A stretch of DNA of 64,000 nt, taken from assembly GCA_001695595.3 (NCBI GenBank), contig MBPM02000136.1:57503-121502 (forward strand). The letters run 5' to 3'. The notes under the pieces are model-generated. The model saw only the letters and a program-made list of their open reading frames with translations. It had not been told where the DNA came from and did no database searches. The translations under genes and the position numbers were made by a program. The DNA comes from Plasmopara viticola. Its lineage: Eukaryota; Oomycota; Peronosporomycetes; Peronosporales; Peronosporaceae. Positions 25,635 through 39,060 of the stretch are shown one piece after another. Numbering within the stretch: position 1 is the first letter of the stretch; every line of letters starts with the position of its first letter.

Positions 25635-27313
25635 AGATGGGCCGTATCCATGACCATACATCTTCTTAGCACTTCACCAGAGCGAATACGAGTTTAGTTA
25701 TGGCTCTATTGCGTCTGTACATGTCTAGAATAATAGAAGGGACGTAACTATGGCCGATCATCACCTCAGCACTTCACATGAGCGATTATACGTTTAGTTG
25801 TTTCTTAATTACGTCTGCACACGTCTAGAATGATAGAAAAGACATATCTATGGCCGTAGAATTTCTTAGCACTTTTAAAGAGCAAAAACACGCTTAGTTG
25901 CGGCTTCATCGCATCTGCGTACGTCTAGAATGATAAATAGGACGTATCCATGACCATACATCATCTCAGTGCTTCGCCAGAGCGAATATGAGTTAAGTTA
26001 TGTCTCTATTGCGTCTGTACATGTCTAGAATATTAGAAGGGACGTAACTATGGCCGATCATCACCTCAGCGCTTCACATGAAATGAGCGATTATACGTTA
26101 AGTTGTTTCTTAATTGCGTCTGCACACGTCTAGAATGATAGAAAGGACGTATCTATGGCCGTACAAGATTTCAGCACTTTTAAAGAGCTTATAAACGCTT
26201 AGTCGCGGCTTCATCGCATCTGCGTACGTCGTGAATGATAGATAGGACGTATCCATGACCATACATCATCCAAGAACTTTACAAGAGCGAATATGCGCTG
26301 AGATATGTCTCTATTGCGTCTGTATGCGTCTGAAAAGATAGAAAGGACGTTTATATGGTCGATCATCACCTCAGCACTTTACATGAGCGATTATACGTCT
26401 AGTTGTTTCTTAATTGCGTCTGCACACGTCTAGAATGATAGAAAAGACGTATCTATGGCCGTACATGTTCTCAGCACTTTTAAGAGCGAAAAAACGCTTA
26501 GTTGCGGCTCTATCGCATCTGCGTACGTCTAGAATGATAGATGGGCCGTATCCATGACCATACATCATCTAAGCGCTTCACCAGAGCGAATACGAGTTAA
26601 GTTATGGCTCTATTGCGTCTGTACATGTCTAGAATAATAGAAGGGACGTAACTATGGCCGATCATCACCTCAGGACTTCACATGAGCGATTATACGTTTA
26701 GTTGTTTCTTAATTACGTCTGCACACGTCTAGAATGATAGAAAGGACATATCTATGGCCGTACATTTTCCTAGCACTTTTAAAGAGCAAAAAAACGCTTA
26801 GTTGCGGCTCTATCGCATCTGCGTACGTCTAGAATGATAAATAGGACGTATCCATGACCATACATCATCTCAGTGCTTCGCCAGAGCGAATATGAGTTAA
26901 GTTATGTCTCTATTGCGTCTGTACATGTCCAGAATATTAATAGGGACGTAACTATGGCCGATAATCACCTCAGCGCTTCACATGAGATGAGCGATTATAC
27001 GTTAATTGCGTCTGCACACGTCTAGAATGAAAGAAAGGACGTTTCTATGGCCGTACAAGATTTCAGCACTTTTAAAGAGCTTATAAATGCTTAGTCGCGG
27101 CTTCATCGCATCTGCGTACGTCGTGAATGATAGATAGGACGTATCCATGACCATACATCATCCAGGAACTTTACAAGAGCGAATATGCGCTGAGATATGT
27201 CTCTATTGCGTCTGTATACGTCTGAAAAGATAGAAAGGACGTTTATATGGTCGATCATCACCTCAGCACTTTACATGAGCGATTATACGTCTAGTTGTTT
27301 CTTAATTGCGTCT
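25635..27313 (+). repeat. ~1.7-2.0-kb duplication, right copy
   Basis: Partner of 18,422-20,390, lacking the extra trimer and reading cleanly where the left copy is indel-rich. It forms part of the 900-bp nonamer array. Confidence 0.85.
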
Positions 27314-28532
27314 GCACACGTCTAGAATGATTGAAAAGACGTATCTATGGCCGTACATGTTCTCAGCCCTTTTAAGAGCGAAAAAACGCTTAGTTGCGGC
27401 TCTATCGCATCTGCGTACGTCTAGAATGATAGATGGGCCGTATCCATGACCATACATCATCTAAGCGCTTCACCAGAGCGAATACGAGTTTAGTTATGGC
27501 TCTATTGCGTCTGTACATGTCTAGAATAAAAAAGGGACGTAACTATGGCCGATCATCACCTCAGCACTTCACATGAGCGATTATACGTTTAGTTGTTTCT
27601 TAATTACGTCTGCACACGTCTAGAATGATAGAAAGGACATATCTATGGCCGAACATTTTCTTAGCACTTTTAAAGAGCAAAAAAACGCTTAGTTGCGGCT
27701 TCATCGCATCTGCGTACGTCTAGAATGATAAATAGGACGTATCCATGACCATACATCATCTCAGTGCTTCGCCAGAGCGAATATGAGTTAAGTTATGTCT
27801 CTATTGCGTCTGTACATGTCCAGAATATTAGAAGGGACGTAACTATGGCCGATAATCACCTCAGCGCTTCACATGAGATGAGCGATTATACGTTAATTGT
27901 TTCTTAATTGCGTCTGCACACGTCTAGAATGATAGAAAGGACGTTTCTATGGCCGTACAAGATTTCAGCACTTTTAAAGAGCTTATAAACGCTTAGTCGC
28001 GGCTTCATCGCATCTGCGTACGTCGTGAATGATAGATAGGACGTATCCATGACCATACATCATCCAAGAACTTTACAAGAGCGAATGTGCGCTGAGATAT
28101 GTCTCTATTGCGTCTGTATACGTCAGGAGTGATAGAAAGGACGTAACTATGGCCGATCATCACCTCAGCGCTTCACATGAGCGATTATACGTTAAGTTGT
28201 TTCTTAATTGCGTCTGCACACGTCTAGAATGATAGAAAGGACATATCTATGGCCGTACATTTTCTCAGCACTTTTAAGAGCAAAAAAACGCTTAGTTGCG
28301 GCTCTATCGCATCTGCGTACGTCTAGAATGATAGATGGGCCGTATCCATGACCATACATCATCTAAGCGCTTCACCAGAGCGAATATACGCTCAGTTATG
28401 GCTCTATTGCGTCTGTACATGTCTAGAATAATAGAAGTGACGTTTGTATGGCCGATCACCACCTCAGCACTTCACATGAGCGATTATACGTTTAGTTGTT
28501 TCTTAATTGCGTCTGCACACGTCTAGGATGAT
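25835..28532 (+). repeat. Nonamer HOR, three ~900-bp units
   Basis: Three trimers repeat in fixed order: a trimer whose A begins gacatatctatgg and whose C carries the 5-6 bp insertion; a trimer with the acaagatttcag A and the gtctgaaaagata junction; and a trimer with gatgggccgtatcc and gtctagaataa. Units start at 25,835, 26,739 and 27,630 (904, 891 and about 903 bp). The third unit is less regular: its second trimer has a caggagtgatag junction in place of gaaaagata, and an ordinary C follows. Confidence 0.85.
26140..26439 (+). repeat. Trimer with the 'aagatttcag' A subtype (representative)
   Basis: A at 26,140-26,239, B at 26,240-26,339 and C at 26,340-26,439. The A has gagcttataaacgcttagtc and ends gtacgtcgtgaatgat, losing the TCTAGA junction. 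The B has catccaagaactttacaag and ends gcgtctgaaaagat, losing it again. The C has tatatggtcgatcatc. Closely similar trimers recur near 18.94, 20.13, 22.26, 27.03, 29.16, 30.36 and 37.59 kb, and a diverged one at 63.15 kb. Confidence 0.88.
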
Positions 28533-30942
28533 AGACAGGACGTATCTTTGACCTTACTTTTGCTCAGCACTTTTTAGAGCGAAGAAACGTTTAGTTGCGG
28601 CTCTATCGCATCTGCGTATGTCGAGAATGATAGATGGGACGTATTCATGACCATACATCTTCTTAGCGCTTCACCAGAGCAAATATGCGCTAAGTTTTGT
28701 CTTTATTGCGTCTGTACATGTCTAGAATAATAGAAGTGACGTAACTTTGGCCGATCATCACCTCAGGACTTCACATGAGCGATTATACGTTTAGTTGTTT
28801 CTTAATTACGTCTGCACACGTCTAGAATGATAGAAAGGACATATCTATGGCCGTAAAATTTCTTAGCACTTTTAAAGAGCAAAAAAACGCTTAGTTGCGG
28901 CTTCATCGCATCTGCGTACGTCTAGAATGATAGATAGGACGTATCCATGACCATACATCATCTCAGTGCTTCGCCAGAGCGAATATGAGTTAAGTTATGT
29001 CTCTATTGCGTCTGTACATGTCTAGAATATTAGAAGGGACGTAACTATGGCCGATCATCACCTCAGCGCTTCACATGAAATGAGCGATTATACGTTAAGT
29101 TGTTTCTTAATTGCGTCTGTACACGTCTAGAATGATAGAAAGGACGAATCTATGGCCGTACAAGATTTCAGCACTTTTAAAGAGCTTATAAACGCTTAGT
29201 CGCGGCTTCATCGCATCTGCGTACGTCGTGAATGATAGATAGGACGTATCCATGACCATACATCATCCAAGAACTTTACAAGAGCGAATATGCGCTGAGA
29301 TATGTCTCTGTTGCGTCTGTATACGTCTGAAAAGATAGAAAGGACGTTTATATGGTCGATCATCACCTCAGCATTTTACACGAGCGATTATACGTCTAGT
29401 TGTTTCTTAATTGCGTCTGCACACGTCTAGAATGATAGAAAGGACGTATCTATGGCCGTACTTGTTCTCAGCACTTTTAAGAGCGAAAAAACGCTTAATT
29501 GCGGCTCTATCGCATCTGAGTACGTCTAGAATGATAGATGGGCCGTATCCATGACCATACATCATCTAAGCGCTTCACCAGAGCGAATATACGCTAAGTT
29601 ATGGCTCTATTGCGTCTGTACATGTCTAAAATAATAGAAGTGACGTTTCTATGACAGAACATCACCTTAGCACTTCACATGAGCGATTATACGTTAAGTT
29701 GCTTCTTAATTACGTCCGCACACGTCTAGAATGATAGAAAGGACGTATCTATGGCCGTACATTTTCTCATCAATTTTAAAGAGCGAAGAAACGTTTAGTA
29801 TCGGCTCTATCGCATCTGCGTACGTCTAGAATGATAGCTGGGCCGTATCCATGACCATACATCATGTAAGCACTTTACAAGAGCGAATGTGCGCTGAGTT
29901 ATGTCTCTATTGCGTCTGTATACGTCTAGAATGATAGAAAGAACGTTTCTATGGCCGATTATTACCTCAGCTCTTCACATGAGCGATTATACGTTTAGTT
30001 GTTTCTTAATTGCGTCTGCTCACGTCTAGAAGTATATAAAGGACGTATCTATGGCCGTACATTTTCTCAGCACTTTTAAAGAGCGAAAAAGCGCTTAGTT
30101 GCGGCTCTATCGCATCTGCGTACGTCTAGAATGATAGATAGGACGTATCCATGACCATCCATCATCTCAGTGCTTCGGCAGAGCGAATATGAGTTAAGTT
30201 ATGTCTCTTTTCCGTCTGTACACGTCAGGAATGATAGAAAGGACGTAACTATGGCCGATAATCACCTTAGCGCTTCACAAGAGATGAGCGATTATGCGTG
30301 AAGTTTTTTCTTAATTGCGTCTGCACACGTCTAGAATGATAGAAAGGACGTATCTATGGCCGTACAAGATTTCAGCACTTTTAAAGAGCTTATAAACGCT
30401 TAGTCGCGGCTTCATCGCTTCTGCGTACGTCGTGAATGATAGATAGGACGTATCCATGACCATACATCATCCAAGAACTTTTCATGAGCGAATGTACGCT
30501 GAGATATGTCTCTATTGCGTCTGTATACGTCTAAAAAGATAGAAGTGACGTTTCTATGGTCGATCATCACCTCAGCACTTTACATGAGCGATTATACGTC
30601 TAGTTGTTTCTTAATTTCGTCTGCACACGTCTAGAATGATAGAAAGGACGTATCTATGGCCGTACATTTTCTCAGCACTTTTAAAGAGCGAAAAAACGCT
30701 TAGTTGCGGCTCTATCGCATCTGCGTACGTCTAGAATGATAGATGGGCCGTATCCATGACCATACATCATCTAAGCGCTTCACCAGAGCGAATATGAGTT
30801 AAGTTATGTCTCTATTGCGTCTGTACATGCCTAGAATATTAGAAGGGACGTAACTATGGCCGATAATCACCTCAGCGCTTCACATGAGCGATTATACGTT
30901 TGGTTTTTTCTTAATTACGTCTGCACACGTCTAGAATGATAG

Positions 30943-32626
30943 AAAGGGCGTATCTATGGCCGTACATTTTCTCAGCACTTTAAAGAGCAAAAAAACGTTT
31001 AGTTGCGGCTCTATCGCATCTGCGTACGTCTAGAATGATAGATAGGACGTATCCATGACCATACATCATCTCAGAGCTTCGCCAGAGCGAATACGAGTTT
31101 AGTTATGTCTCTATTGCGTCTGTACACGTCAGGAATGATAGAAAGGACGTAACTATGGCCGATCATTACCTAAGCGCTTCACATGAGATGAGCGATTATA
31201 CGTTAAGTTGTTTCTTAATTGCGTCTGCACACGTCTAGAATGATAGAAAGGACGTATCTATGGCCGTACATTTTCTCAGCACTTTTAAAGAGCGAAACAA
31301 CGCTTTGTTGCGGCTCTATCGCATCTGCGTACGTCAAGAATGATAGATAGGACGTATTTATGACCATAAATCATCTCAGTGCTTTGCCAGAGCGAATATG
31401 AGTTAAGTTATGTCTCTTGCGTCTGTACACGTCAGGAATGATAGAAAGGACGTAACTATGGCCGATTATCACCTCAGCGCTTCACATGAGATGAGCGATT
31501 ATGCGTGAGTTGTTTCTTAATTGCGTCTGCACACGTCTAGAATGATAAAAAGGACGTATCTGTGGCCGTACAAGATTTCAGACTTATAAAGAGCTTATAA
31601 ACGCTTAGTCGCGGCTTCATCGCTTCTGCGTACGTCGTGAATGATAGATAGGACGTATCCATGACCATACATCATCCAAGAACTTTTCAAGAGCGAATGT
31701 GCGCTGAGATATGTCTCTATAGCGTCTGTATACATCTGAAAAGATAGAAGTGACGTTTCTATGGTCGATCATCACCTCAGCACTTTACATGAGCGATTAT
31801 ACGTCTAGTTATTTCTTAATTGCGTCTGCACACGTCTAGAATGATAGAAAGGACGTATCTATGGCCGTACATTTTCTAAGCACTTTAAGAGCGAAGAAAC
31901 GTTTAGTTGCGGCTCTATCGCATCTGCGTATGTCTAGAATGATAGATGGGACGTATTCATGACCATACATCATCTTAGCGCTTCACCAGAGCGAATATGA
32001 CTTAAGTTATGTCTCTTTTGCGTCTGTACATGTCTAGAATAATAGAAGGGACGTAACTATGGCCGATCATCACCTCAGGACTTCACACGAGCGATTATAC
32101 GTTTAGTTGTTTCTTAATTACGTCTGCACACGTCTAGAATGATAGAAAGGACATATCTATGGCCGTAAAATTTCTCAGCACTTTAAAGAGCGAAAAAACG
32201 CTTAGTTGCGGCTCTATCGCATCTACGTACGTTAAGAATGATAGATAGGACGTATCCATGACCATACATCATCTCAGTGCTTCGCCAGAGCGAATATGAG
32301 TTAAGTTATGTCTCTTTTGCGTCTGTACACGTCAAGAATGATTGAAAGGACGTAACTATGGCCGATAATCACCTCAGCGCTTCACATGAGCGATTATACG
32401 TTTGGTTTTTTCTTAATTACGTCTGCACACGTCTGGAATGATAGAAAGGACGTATTTATGGCCGTACATTTTCTCATCAATTTTAAAGAGCGAAGAAACG
32501 TTTAGTATCGGCTCTATCGCATCTGCGTACGTCTAGAATGATAGCTGGGCCGTATCCATGACCATACATCTTCTAAGCGCTTCACCAGAGCGAATATACG
32601 CTAAGTTATGGCTCTATTGCGTCTGT
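30943..32626 (+). repeat. 1.8-kb tandem duplication, copy 1
   Basis: Near-identical to 32,743-34,431. Shared markers in the same order are gatagaaagggcgtatc, cttcagagcttcgccagagcg, acaagatttcagacttataaag (31,561-31,600 region), gtctgtatacatctgaaaag, tctagttatttctt, and tcatcaatttt with gtatcggctc. The offset is about 1,802-1,805 bp, which is 18 monomers or two 900-bp units. Confidence 0.92.
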
Positions 32627-32742
32627 ATACGTCTAGAATGATAGAAAGAACGTTTCTATGGCCGATTATTACCTCAGCTCTTCACATGAGCGATTATACG
32701 TTTAGTTGTTTCTTAATTGCGTCTGCTCACGTCTAGAATGAT

Positions 32743-34431
32743 AGAAAGGGCGTATCTATGGCCGTACATTTTCTCAGCACTTTAAAGAGCAAAAAAACGT
32801 TTAGTTGCGGCTCTATCGCATCTGCGTACGTCTAGAATGATAGATAGGACGTATCCATGACCATACATCATCTCAGAGCTTCGCCAGAGCGAATACGAGT
32901 TTAGTTATGTCTCTATTGCGTCTGTACACGTCAGGAATGATAGAAAGGACGTAACTATGGCCGATCATTACCTAAGCGCTTCACATGAGATGAGCGATTA
33001 TACGTTAAGTTGTTTCTTAATTGCGTCTGCACACGTCTAGAATGATAGAAAGGACGTATCTATGGCCGTACATTTTCTCAGCACTTTTAAAGAGCGAAAC
33101 AACGCTTTGTTGCGGCTCTATCGCATCTGCGTACGTCAAGAATGATAGATAGGACGTATTTATGACCATAAATCATCTCAGTGCTTCGCCAGAGCGAATA
33201 TGAGTTAAGTTATGTCTCTTATGCGTCTGTACACGTCAGGAATGATAGAAAGGACGTAACTATGGCCGATAATCACCTCAGCGCTTCACATGAGATGAGC
33301 GATTATGCGTGAAGTTGTTTCTTAATTGCGTCTGCACACGTCTAGAATGATAAAAAGGACGTATCTGTGGCCGTACAAGATTTCAGACTTATAAAGAGCT
33401 TATAAACGCTTAGTCGCGGCTTCATCGCTTCTGCGTACGTCGTGAATGATAGATAGGACGTATCCATGACCATACATCATCCAAGAACTTTTCAAGAGCG
33501 AATGTGCGCTGAGATATGTCTCTATAGCGTCTGTATACATCTGAAAAGATAGAAGTGACGTTTCTATGGTCGATCATCACCTCAGCACTTTACATGAGCG
33601 ATTATACGTCTAGTTATTTCTTAATTGCGTCTGCACACGTCTAGAATGATAGAAAGGACGTATCTATGGCCGTACATTTTCTAAGCACTTTTAAGAGCGA
33701 AGAAACGTTTAGTTGCGGCTCTATCGCATCTGCGTATGTCTAGAATGATAGATGGGACGTATTCATGACCATACATCATCTTAGCGCTTCACCAGAGCGA
33801 ATATGACTTAAGTTATGTCTCTTTTGCGTCTGTACATGTCTAGAATAATAGAAGGGACGTAACTATGGCCGATCATCACCTCAGGACTTCACACGAGCGA
33901 TTATACGTTTAGTTGTTTCTTAATTACGTCTGCACACGTCTAGAATGATAGAAAGGACATATCTATGGCCGTACATTTTCTCAGCACTTTAAAGAGCGAA
34001 AAAACGCTTAGTTGCGGCTCTATCGCATCTACGTACGTTAAGAATGATAGATAGGACGTATCCATGACCATACATCATCTCAGTGCTTCGCCAGAGCGAA
34101 TATGAGTTAAGTTATGTCTCTTTTGCGTCTGTACACGTCAAGAATGATTGAAAGGACGTAACTATGGCCGATAATCACCTCAGCGCTTCACATGAGCGAT
34201 TATACGTTTGGTTTTTTCTTAATTACGTCTGCACACGTCTGGAATGATAGAAAGGACGTATTTATGGCCGTACATTTTCTCATCAATTTTAAAGAGCGAA
34301 GAAACGTTTAGTATCGGCTCTATCGCATCTGCGTACGTCTAGAATGATAGCTGGGCCGTATCCATGACCATACATCTTCTAAGCGCTTCACCAGAGCGAA
34401 TATACGCTAAGTTATGGCTCTATTGCGTCTG
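32743..34431 (+). repeat. 1.8-kb tandem duplication, copy 2
   Basis: Partner of 30,943-32,626, with a handful of single-base differences (for example gcttcgccag against gctttgccag, and ctcttatgcg against ctcttgcg). The two copies are separated by one C monomer of the attacctcagctcttcac subtype, also seen near 29,960. Confidence 0.92.
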
Positions 34432-34539
34432 TACATGTCTAGAATAATAGAAGTGACGTTTCAATGGCCGATCACCACCTCAGCACTTCACATGAGCGAT
34501 TATACGTTTAGTTGTTTCTTAATTGCGTCTGCACACGTC

Positions 34540-35030
34540 TAGAATGATAGACAATACGTGTCTATGACCTTACATTTTCTCAGCACTTTTAAGAGCGAAG
34601 AAACGTTTAGTTGCGGCTCTATCGCATCTGCGTATGTCTAGAATGATAGATGGGACGTATTCATGACCATACATCATCTTAGCGCTTCGCCAGAGCGAAT
34701 ATGAGTTAAGTTATGTCTCTATTGCGTCTCTACATGTCTAGAATATTAGATGGGATGTATCTATGGCCGATCATCACCTCAGCACTTCACATGAGCGATA
34801 ATACGTTTAGTTGTTTCTTAATTACGTCTGCACACGTCTAGAATAATAAAAAGGACGTATCTATGGCCGTACATTTTCTCAGCACTTTAAAGAGCGAAAA
34901 AACGCTTAGTTGCGGCTCTATTGCATCTGCGTACGTCTAGAATGATAGATAGGACGTATCCATGACCATACATCATCTCAGAGCTTCGCCAGAGCAAATA
35001 CGAGTTAAGTTATGTCTCTATTGCGTCTGT
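34540..35030 (+). repeat. ~0.5-kb dispersed duplication, copy 1
   Basis: Matches 39,061-39,551 at an offset of 4,521 bp. Shared rare forms are gatagacaatacgtgtctatg, gtctctacatgtctagaatattagatgggatg, gagcgataatacg, gaataataaaaagg and cagagcaaatacgag. Confidence 0.9.
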
Positions 35031-35741
35031 ACATGTCTAAAAAAATAGAAAAGACGTAACTATGGCCGATAATCATCTCAGCGCTTCACATGAGCGATTA
35101 TACGTTTGGTTTTTTCTTAATTACGTCTGCACACGTCTAGAATGATAGAAAGGACGTATCTATGGCCGTACATTTTCTAATCAATTTTAAAGAGCGAAGA
35201 AACGTTTAGTATCGGCTCTTTTGCATTTGCGTACGTCTAGAATGATAGCTGGGCCGTACCCATGACCATACATCGTCTAAGCGCTTCACCAGAGCGAATA
35301 TACGCTAAGTTATGTCTCTATTGCGTCTGTACATGTCTAAAAAAATAGAAAAGACGTAATTATGGCCGATCATCACCTCAGGACTTCACACGAGCGATTA
35401 TACGTTTAGTTGTTTCTTAATTACGTCTGCACACGTCTAGAATGATAGAAAGGACGTATCTATGGCCGTACATTTTCTCAGCACTTTTAAAGAGCAAAAA
35501 AAACGCTTAGTTGCGGCTTCATCGCATCTGCGTACGTCGTGAATGATAGATAGGACGTATCCATGACCAAACATCATCCAAGACCTTGACAAGAGCGAAT
35601 GTGCACTGAGTTATGTCTCTATTACGTCTGTACACGTTAGGAATGATAGAAAGGACGTAACTATGGCCGATCATCACCTCAGCGCTTCACATGAGATGAG
35701 CGATTATACGTGAAGTTGTTTCTTAATTGCGTCTGCACACG

Positions 35742-36339
35742 TCCAGAATGATAAAAAGGACGTATCTATGGCCGTTAATTTTCTCAGCACTTTTAAGTGC
35801 GGAAAAATGCTTAATTGCGGCTCTATCGCATCTGCGTACGTCTAGAATGATAGATGGGCTGTATCCATCACCATACAACATCTCAGCGCTTCACCAGAGC
35901 GAATATGCGCTAAGTTATGGCTCTATTGCGTCTGTACATGTCTAGAATAATATAAGTGACGTTTCTATGGCCGATCATCACCTCAGCACTTCACCTGAGC
36001 GATTATACGTTTAGTTGTTTCTTAATCACGTCTGCACACGTCGAGAATGATAAAAAGGACGTATCTATGGCCGTTAATTTTCTCAGCACTTTTAAGTGCG
36101 GAAAAATGCTTAATTGCGGCTCTATCGCATCTGCGTACGTCTAGAATGATAGATGGGCTGTATCCATCACCATACAACATCTCAGCGCTTCACCAGAGCG
36201 AATATGCGCTAAGTTATGGCTCTATTGCGTCTGTACATGTCTAGAATAATATAAGTGACGTTTCTATGGCCGATCATCACCTCAGCACTTCACCTGAGCG
36301 ATTATACGTTTAGTTGTTTCTTAATCACGTCTGAACACG
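35742..36339 (+). repeat. Two almost identical adjacent trimers (299-bp tandem duplication)
   Basis: 35,742-36,040 and 36,041-36,339 match base for base over about 285 bp, including private variants gataaaaagg, ttttaagtgcggaaaaatgc, gggctgtatccatcacc, atacaacatctc, taatataagtg and cacctgagcg. Nowhere else in the window did I see this combination. It is one of the most recent events in the array. Confidence 0.93.
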
Positions 36340-36390
36340 TCTAGAATGATAGAGAGGACGTATCTATGGCCGTTAATTTTCTCAGCACTC
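36241..36390 (+). repeat. Insertion-free paralog of the element's target site
   Basis: Shares with the left flank of the insert the rare forms gtctagaataatataagtg, ttaatcacgtctg and gatagagaggacgtatct, and continues uninterrupted into atggccgttaattttctcag, which is the right flank of the insert. The 11-bp sequence occurs once (36,355-36,365). It therefore serves as an internal pre-insertion reference. Confidence 0.85.
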
Positions 36391-36847
36391 TAAAGAGCGA
36401 AAAACGCTTAGTCGCGGCTCTGTCGCATCTGCGGACGTTTAGAATAATAGATAGGACGTATCTATGACCATACATCATCTAAGCGCTTCACCAGAGCGAA
36501 TATGCGCTAAGTTATGGCTCTATTGCGTCTGTACATGTCTGAAAAGATAGAAGGGACGTAACTATGGCCGATCATCACCTCAGCACTTCACATGAGCGAT
36601 TATACGTTTAGTTGTTTCTTAATTACGTTTGCACACGTCTAGAATGATAGAGAGGACGTATTTATGGCCGTACAAGATCTCAGCACTTTGAAGAGCGAAA
36701 AAACCTTTGATTGCGGCTCTATCGCATCTGCGAACGTCTAGAATGATAGATAGGACGTATCCATGACCATACATCATCTCAGTGCTTCGCCAGAGCGAAT
36801 ATGAGTTAAGTTATGTCTCTATTGCGTCTGTACACGTCAGGAATGAT

Positions 36848-36947
36848 CGAAAGGACGTAACTATGGCCGTACAAGATTTCAGCACTTTTAAAGAGCTTAT
36901 AAACGCTTAGTCGCGGCTTCATCGCATCTGCGTACGTCGTGAATGAT
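36848..36947 (+). repeat. C/A hybrid monomer
   Basis: Begins as C (aggacgtaactatggcc) and continues as the acaagatttcag A subtype, so a B is followed by this hybrid instead of C then A. Exactly one monomer length (100 bp) has been lost, consistent with homologous exchange in the shared tatggcc block. Confidence 0.85.
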
Positions 36948-37199
36948 AGATAGGACGTATCCATGACCATACATCATCCAAGAACTTTACAAGAGCGAAT
37001 GTGCGCTGAGTTATGTCTCTTTTGCGTCTGTATTCATCTAGAATGATAGAAAGAACGTTTCTATGGTCGATCATCACCTCAGCACTTTACATGAGCGATT
37101 ATACGTTTACTTGTTTCCTAATTGCGTCTGCACATGTCTAGACTGATAGAAAAGACGTATGGCCGTACATGATCTCAGCACTTTTAATGAGCTTATAAA
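36870..37199 (+). repeat. Third copy of a block also near 13.84-14.2 and 21.36-21.70 kb
   Basis: The run gagcttataaacgcttagtc, catccaagaactttac, tctagaatgatagaaagaacgtttctatgg, tttacttg, cacatgtctagactgatag and ttttaatgagcttataaa occurs in the same order at about 13,840-14,160, 21,375-21,700 and here. The marker gactgatag is at 14,103, 21,631 and 37,141. Removing the 335 bp added by the insertion, the first spacing is about 7,193 bp. Confidence 0.82.
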
Positions 37200-37261
37200 T
37201 TCACATGAGCGATTATACGTTTAGTTGTTTCTTAATTACATCTGCACACGTCTAGAATGAT
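37148..37261 (+). repeat. A/C fusion monomer with internal deletion
   Basis: An A monomer (gacgtatggccgtacatgatctcag) runs to gagcttataaa at 37,199 and switches to C (ttcacatgagcg). Comparison with the paralog starting at 21,638 shows the rest of A, all of B and the first part of C are missing. The fused monomer is 114 bp, so phase is broken here. The breakpoint has only minimal homology. Confidence 0.85.
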
Positions 37262-39060
37262 AGAAAGGACGTATCTATGGCCGTACATTTTCTCAGCACT
37301 TTTAAAGAGCGAAAAAACGCTTAGTTGCGGCTCTATCGCATCTGCGTACGTCAAGAATGATAGATAGGACGTATCCATGACCATACATCATCTCAGTGCT
37401 TCGCCAGAGCGAATATGAGTTAAGTTATGTCTCTTTTGCGTCTGTACACGTCAGGAATGATAAAAAGGACGTAACTATGGCCGATAATCACCTCAGCGCT
37501 TCACATGAGATGAGCGATTATACGTGAAGTTGTTTCTTAATTGCGTCTGCACACGTCTAGAATGCTAGAAAGGACGTATCTATGGCCGTACAAGATTTCA
37601 GCACTTTTAAAGAGCTTATAAACGCTTAGTCGCGGCTTCATCGCATCTGCGTACGTCGTGAATGATAGATAGGACGTATCCATGACCATACATCATCCAA
37701 GAACTTTACAAGAGCGAAATGTGCGCTGAGATATCTCTTTTTGCGTCTGTATACGTCTGAAAAGATAGAAAGAACGTTTATATGGTCGATCATCACCTCA
37801 GCGCTTCACATGAGCGATTATACGTTTGGTTTTTTCTTTATTACGTCTGCACACGTCTAGAATGATAAAAAGGACGTATCTATGGCCGTACATTTTCTCA
37901 TCAATTTAAAAGAGCGAAGAAACGTTTAGTATCGGCTCTATCGCATCTGCGTACGTCTAGAATGATAGCTGGGCCGTATCCATCACCATACATCATATAA
38001 GCGTTTCACCAGAGCGAATATGCGCTAAGTTATGGCTCGATTGCGTCTGTACATGTCTAAAAAAACAGAAAAGACGTAACTATGGCCGATCACCACCTCA
38101 GCACTTCACATGAGCGATTATACGTTTACTTGTTTCTTAATTACATCTGCACACGTCTATAATGATAGAAAGGACGTATCTATGGCCGTACATTTTCTCA
38201 GCACTTTTAAGAGCGAAACAACGCTTTGATGCGGCTCTATCGCATCTGCGTACGTCAAGAATGATAGATAGGACGTAATCATGACCATACACCATCTCAG
38301 TGCTTCGCCAGAGCGAATATGACTTAAGTTATGTCTCTATTGCGTCTGTACACGTCAGGAATGATAGAAAGGACGTAACTATGGCCAAAAATCACCTCAG
38401 CGCTTCACATGAGCGATTATACGTTAAGTTGTTTCTTAATTGCGTCTGCACACGTCTAGAATGATAGAAAGGACGTATCTATGGCCGTACAAGATTTCAG
38501 CAGTTTTAAAGAGCGAAACAACCCTTAGTCGCGGCTTCATCGCATCTGCGTACGTCGTGAATGATAGATAGGACGTATCCATGACCAAACATCATCCAAG
38601 TACTTTATAAGAGCGAATGTGCACTGAGTTATGTCTCTATTGCGTCTGTACACGTCAGGAATGATAGAAAGGACGTAACTATGGCCGATCATCACCTCAG
38701 CGCTTCACATGAGATGAGCGATTATACGTTAAGTTGTTTCTTAATTGTGTCTGCACACGTCTAGAATGATAGAAAGGACGTATCTATGGCCGTACATTTT
38801 CTCAGCACTTTTAAGTGCGGAAAAACGCTTAATTGCGCCTCTATCGCATCTGCGTACGTCTAGGATGATAGATGGGCCGTATCTATGACCATACATCATC
38901 TCAGCGCTTCACCAGAGCGAATATGCGCTAAGTTATGGCTCTATTGCGTCTGTACATGTCTAGAATAATAGAAGTGACGTTTCTATGGCCGATCATCACC
39001 TCAGCACTTCACATGAGCGATTATACGTTTAGTTGTTTCTTAATTGCGTCTGCACACGTC

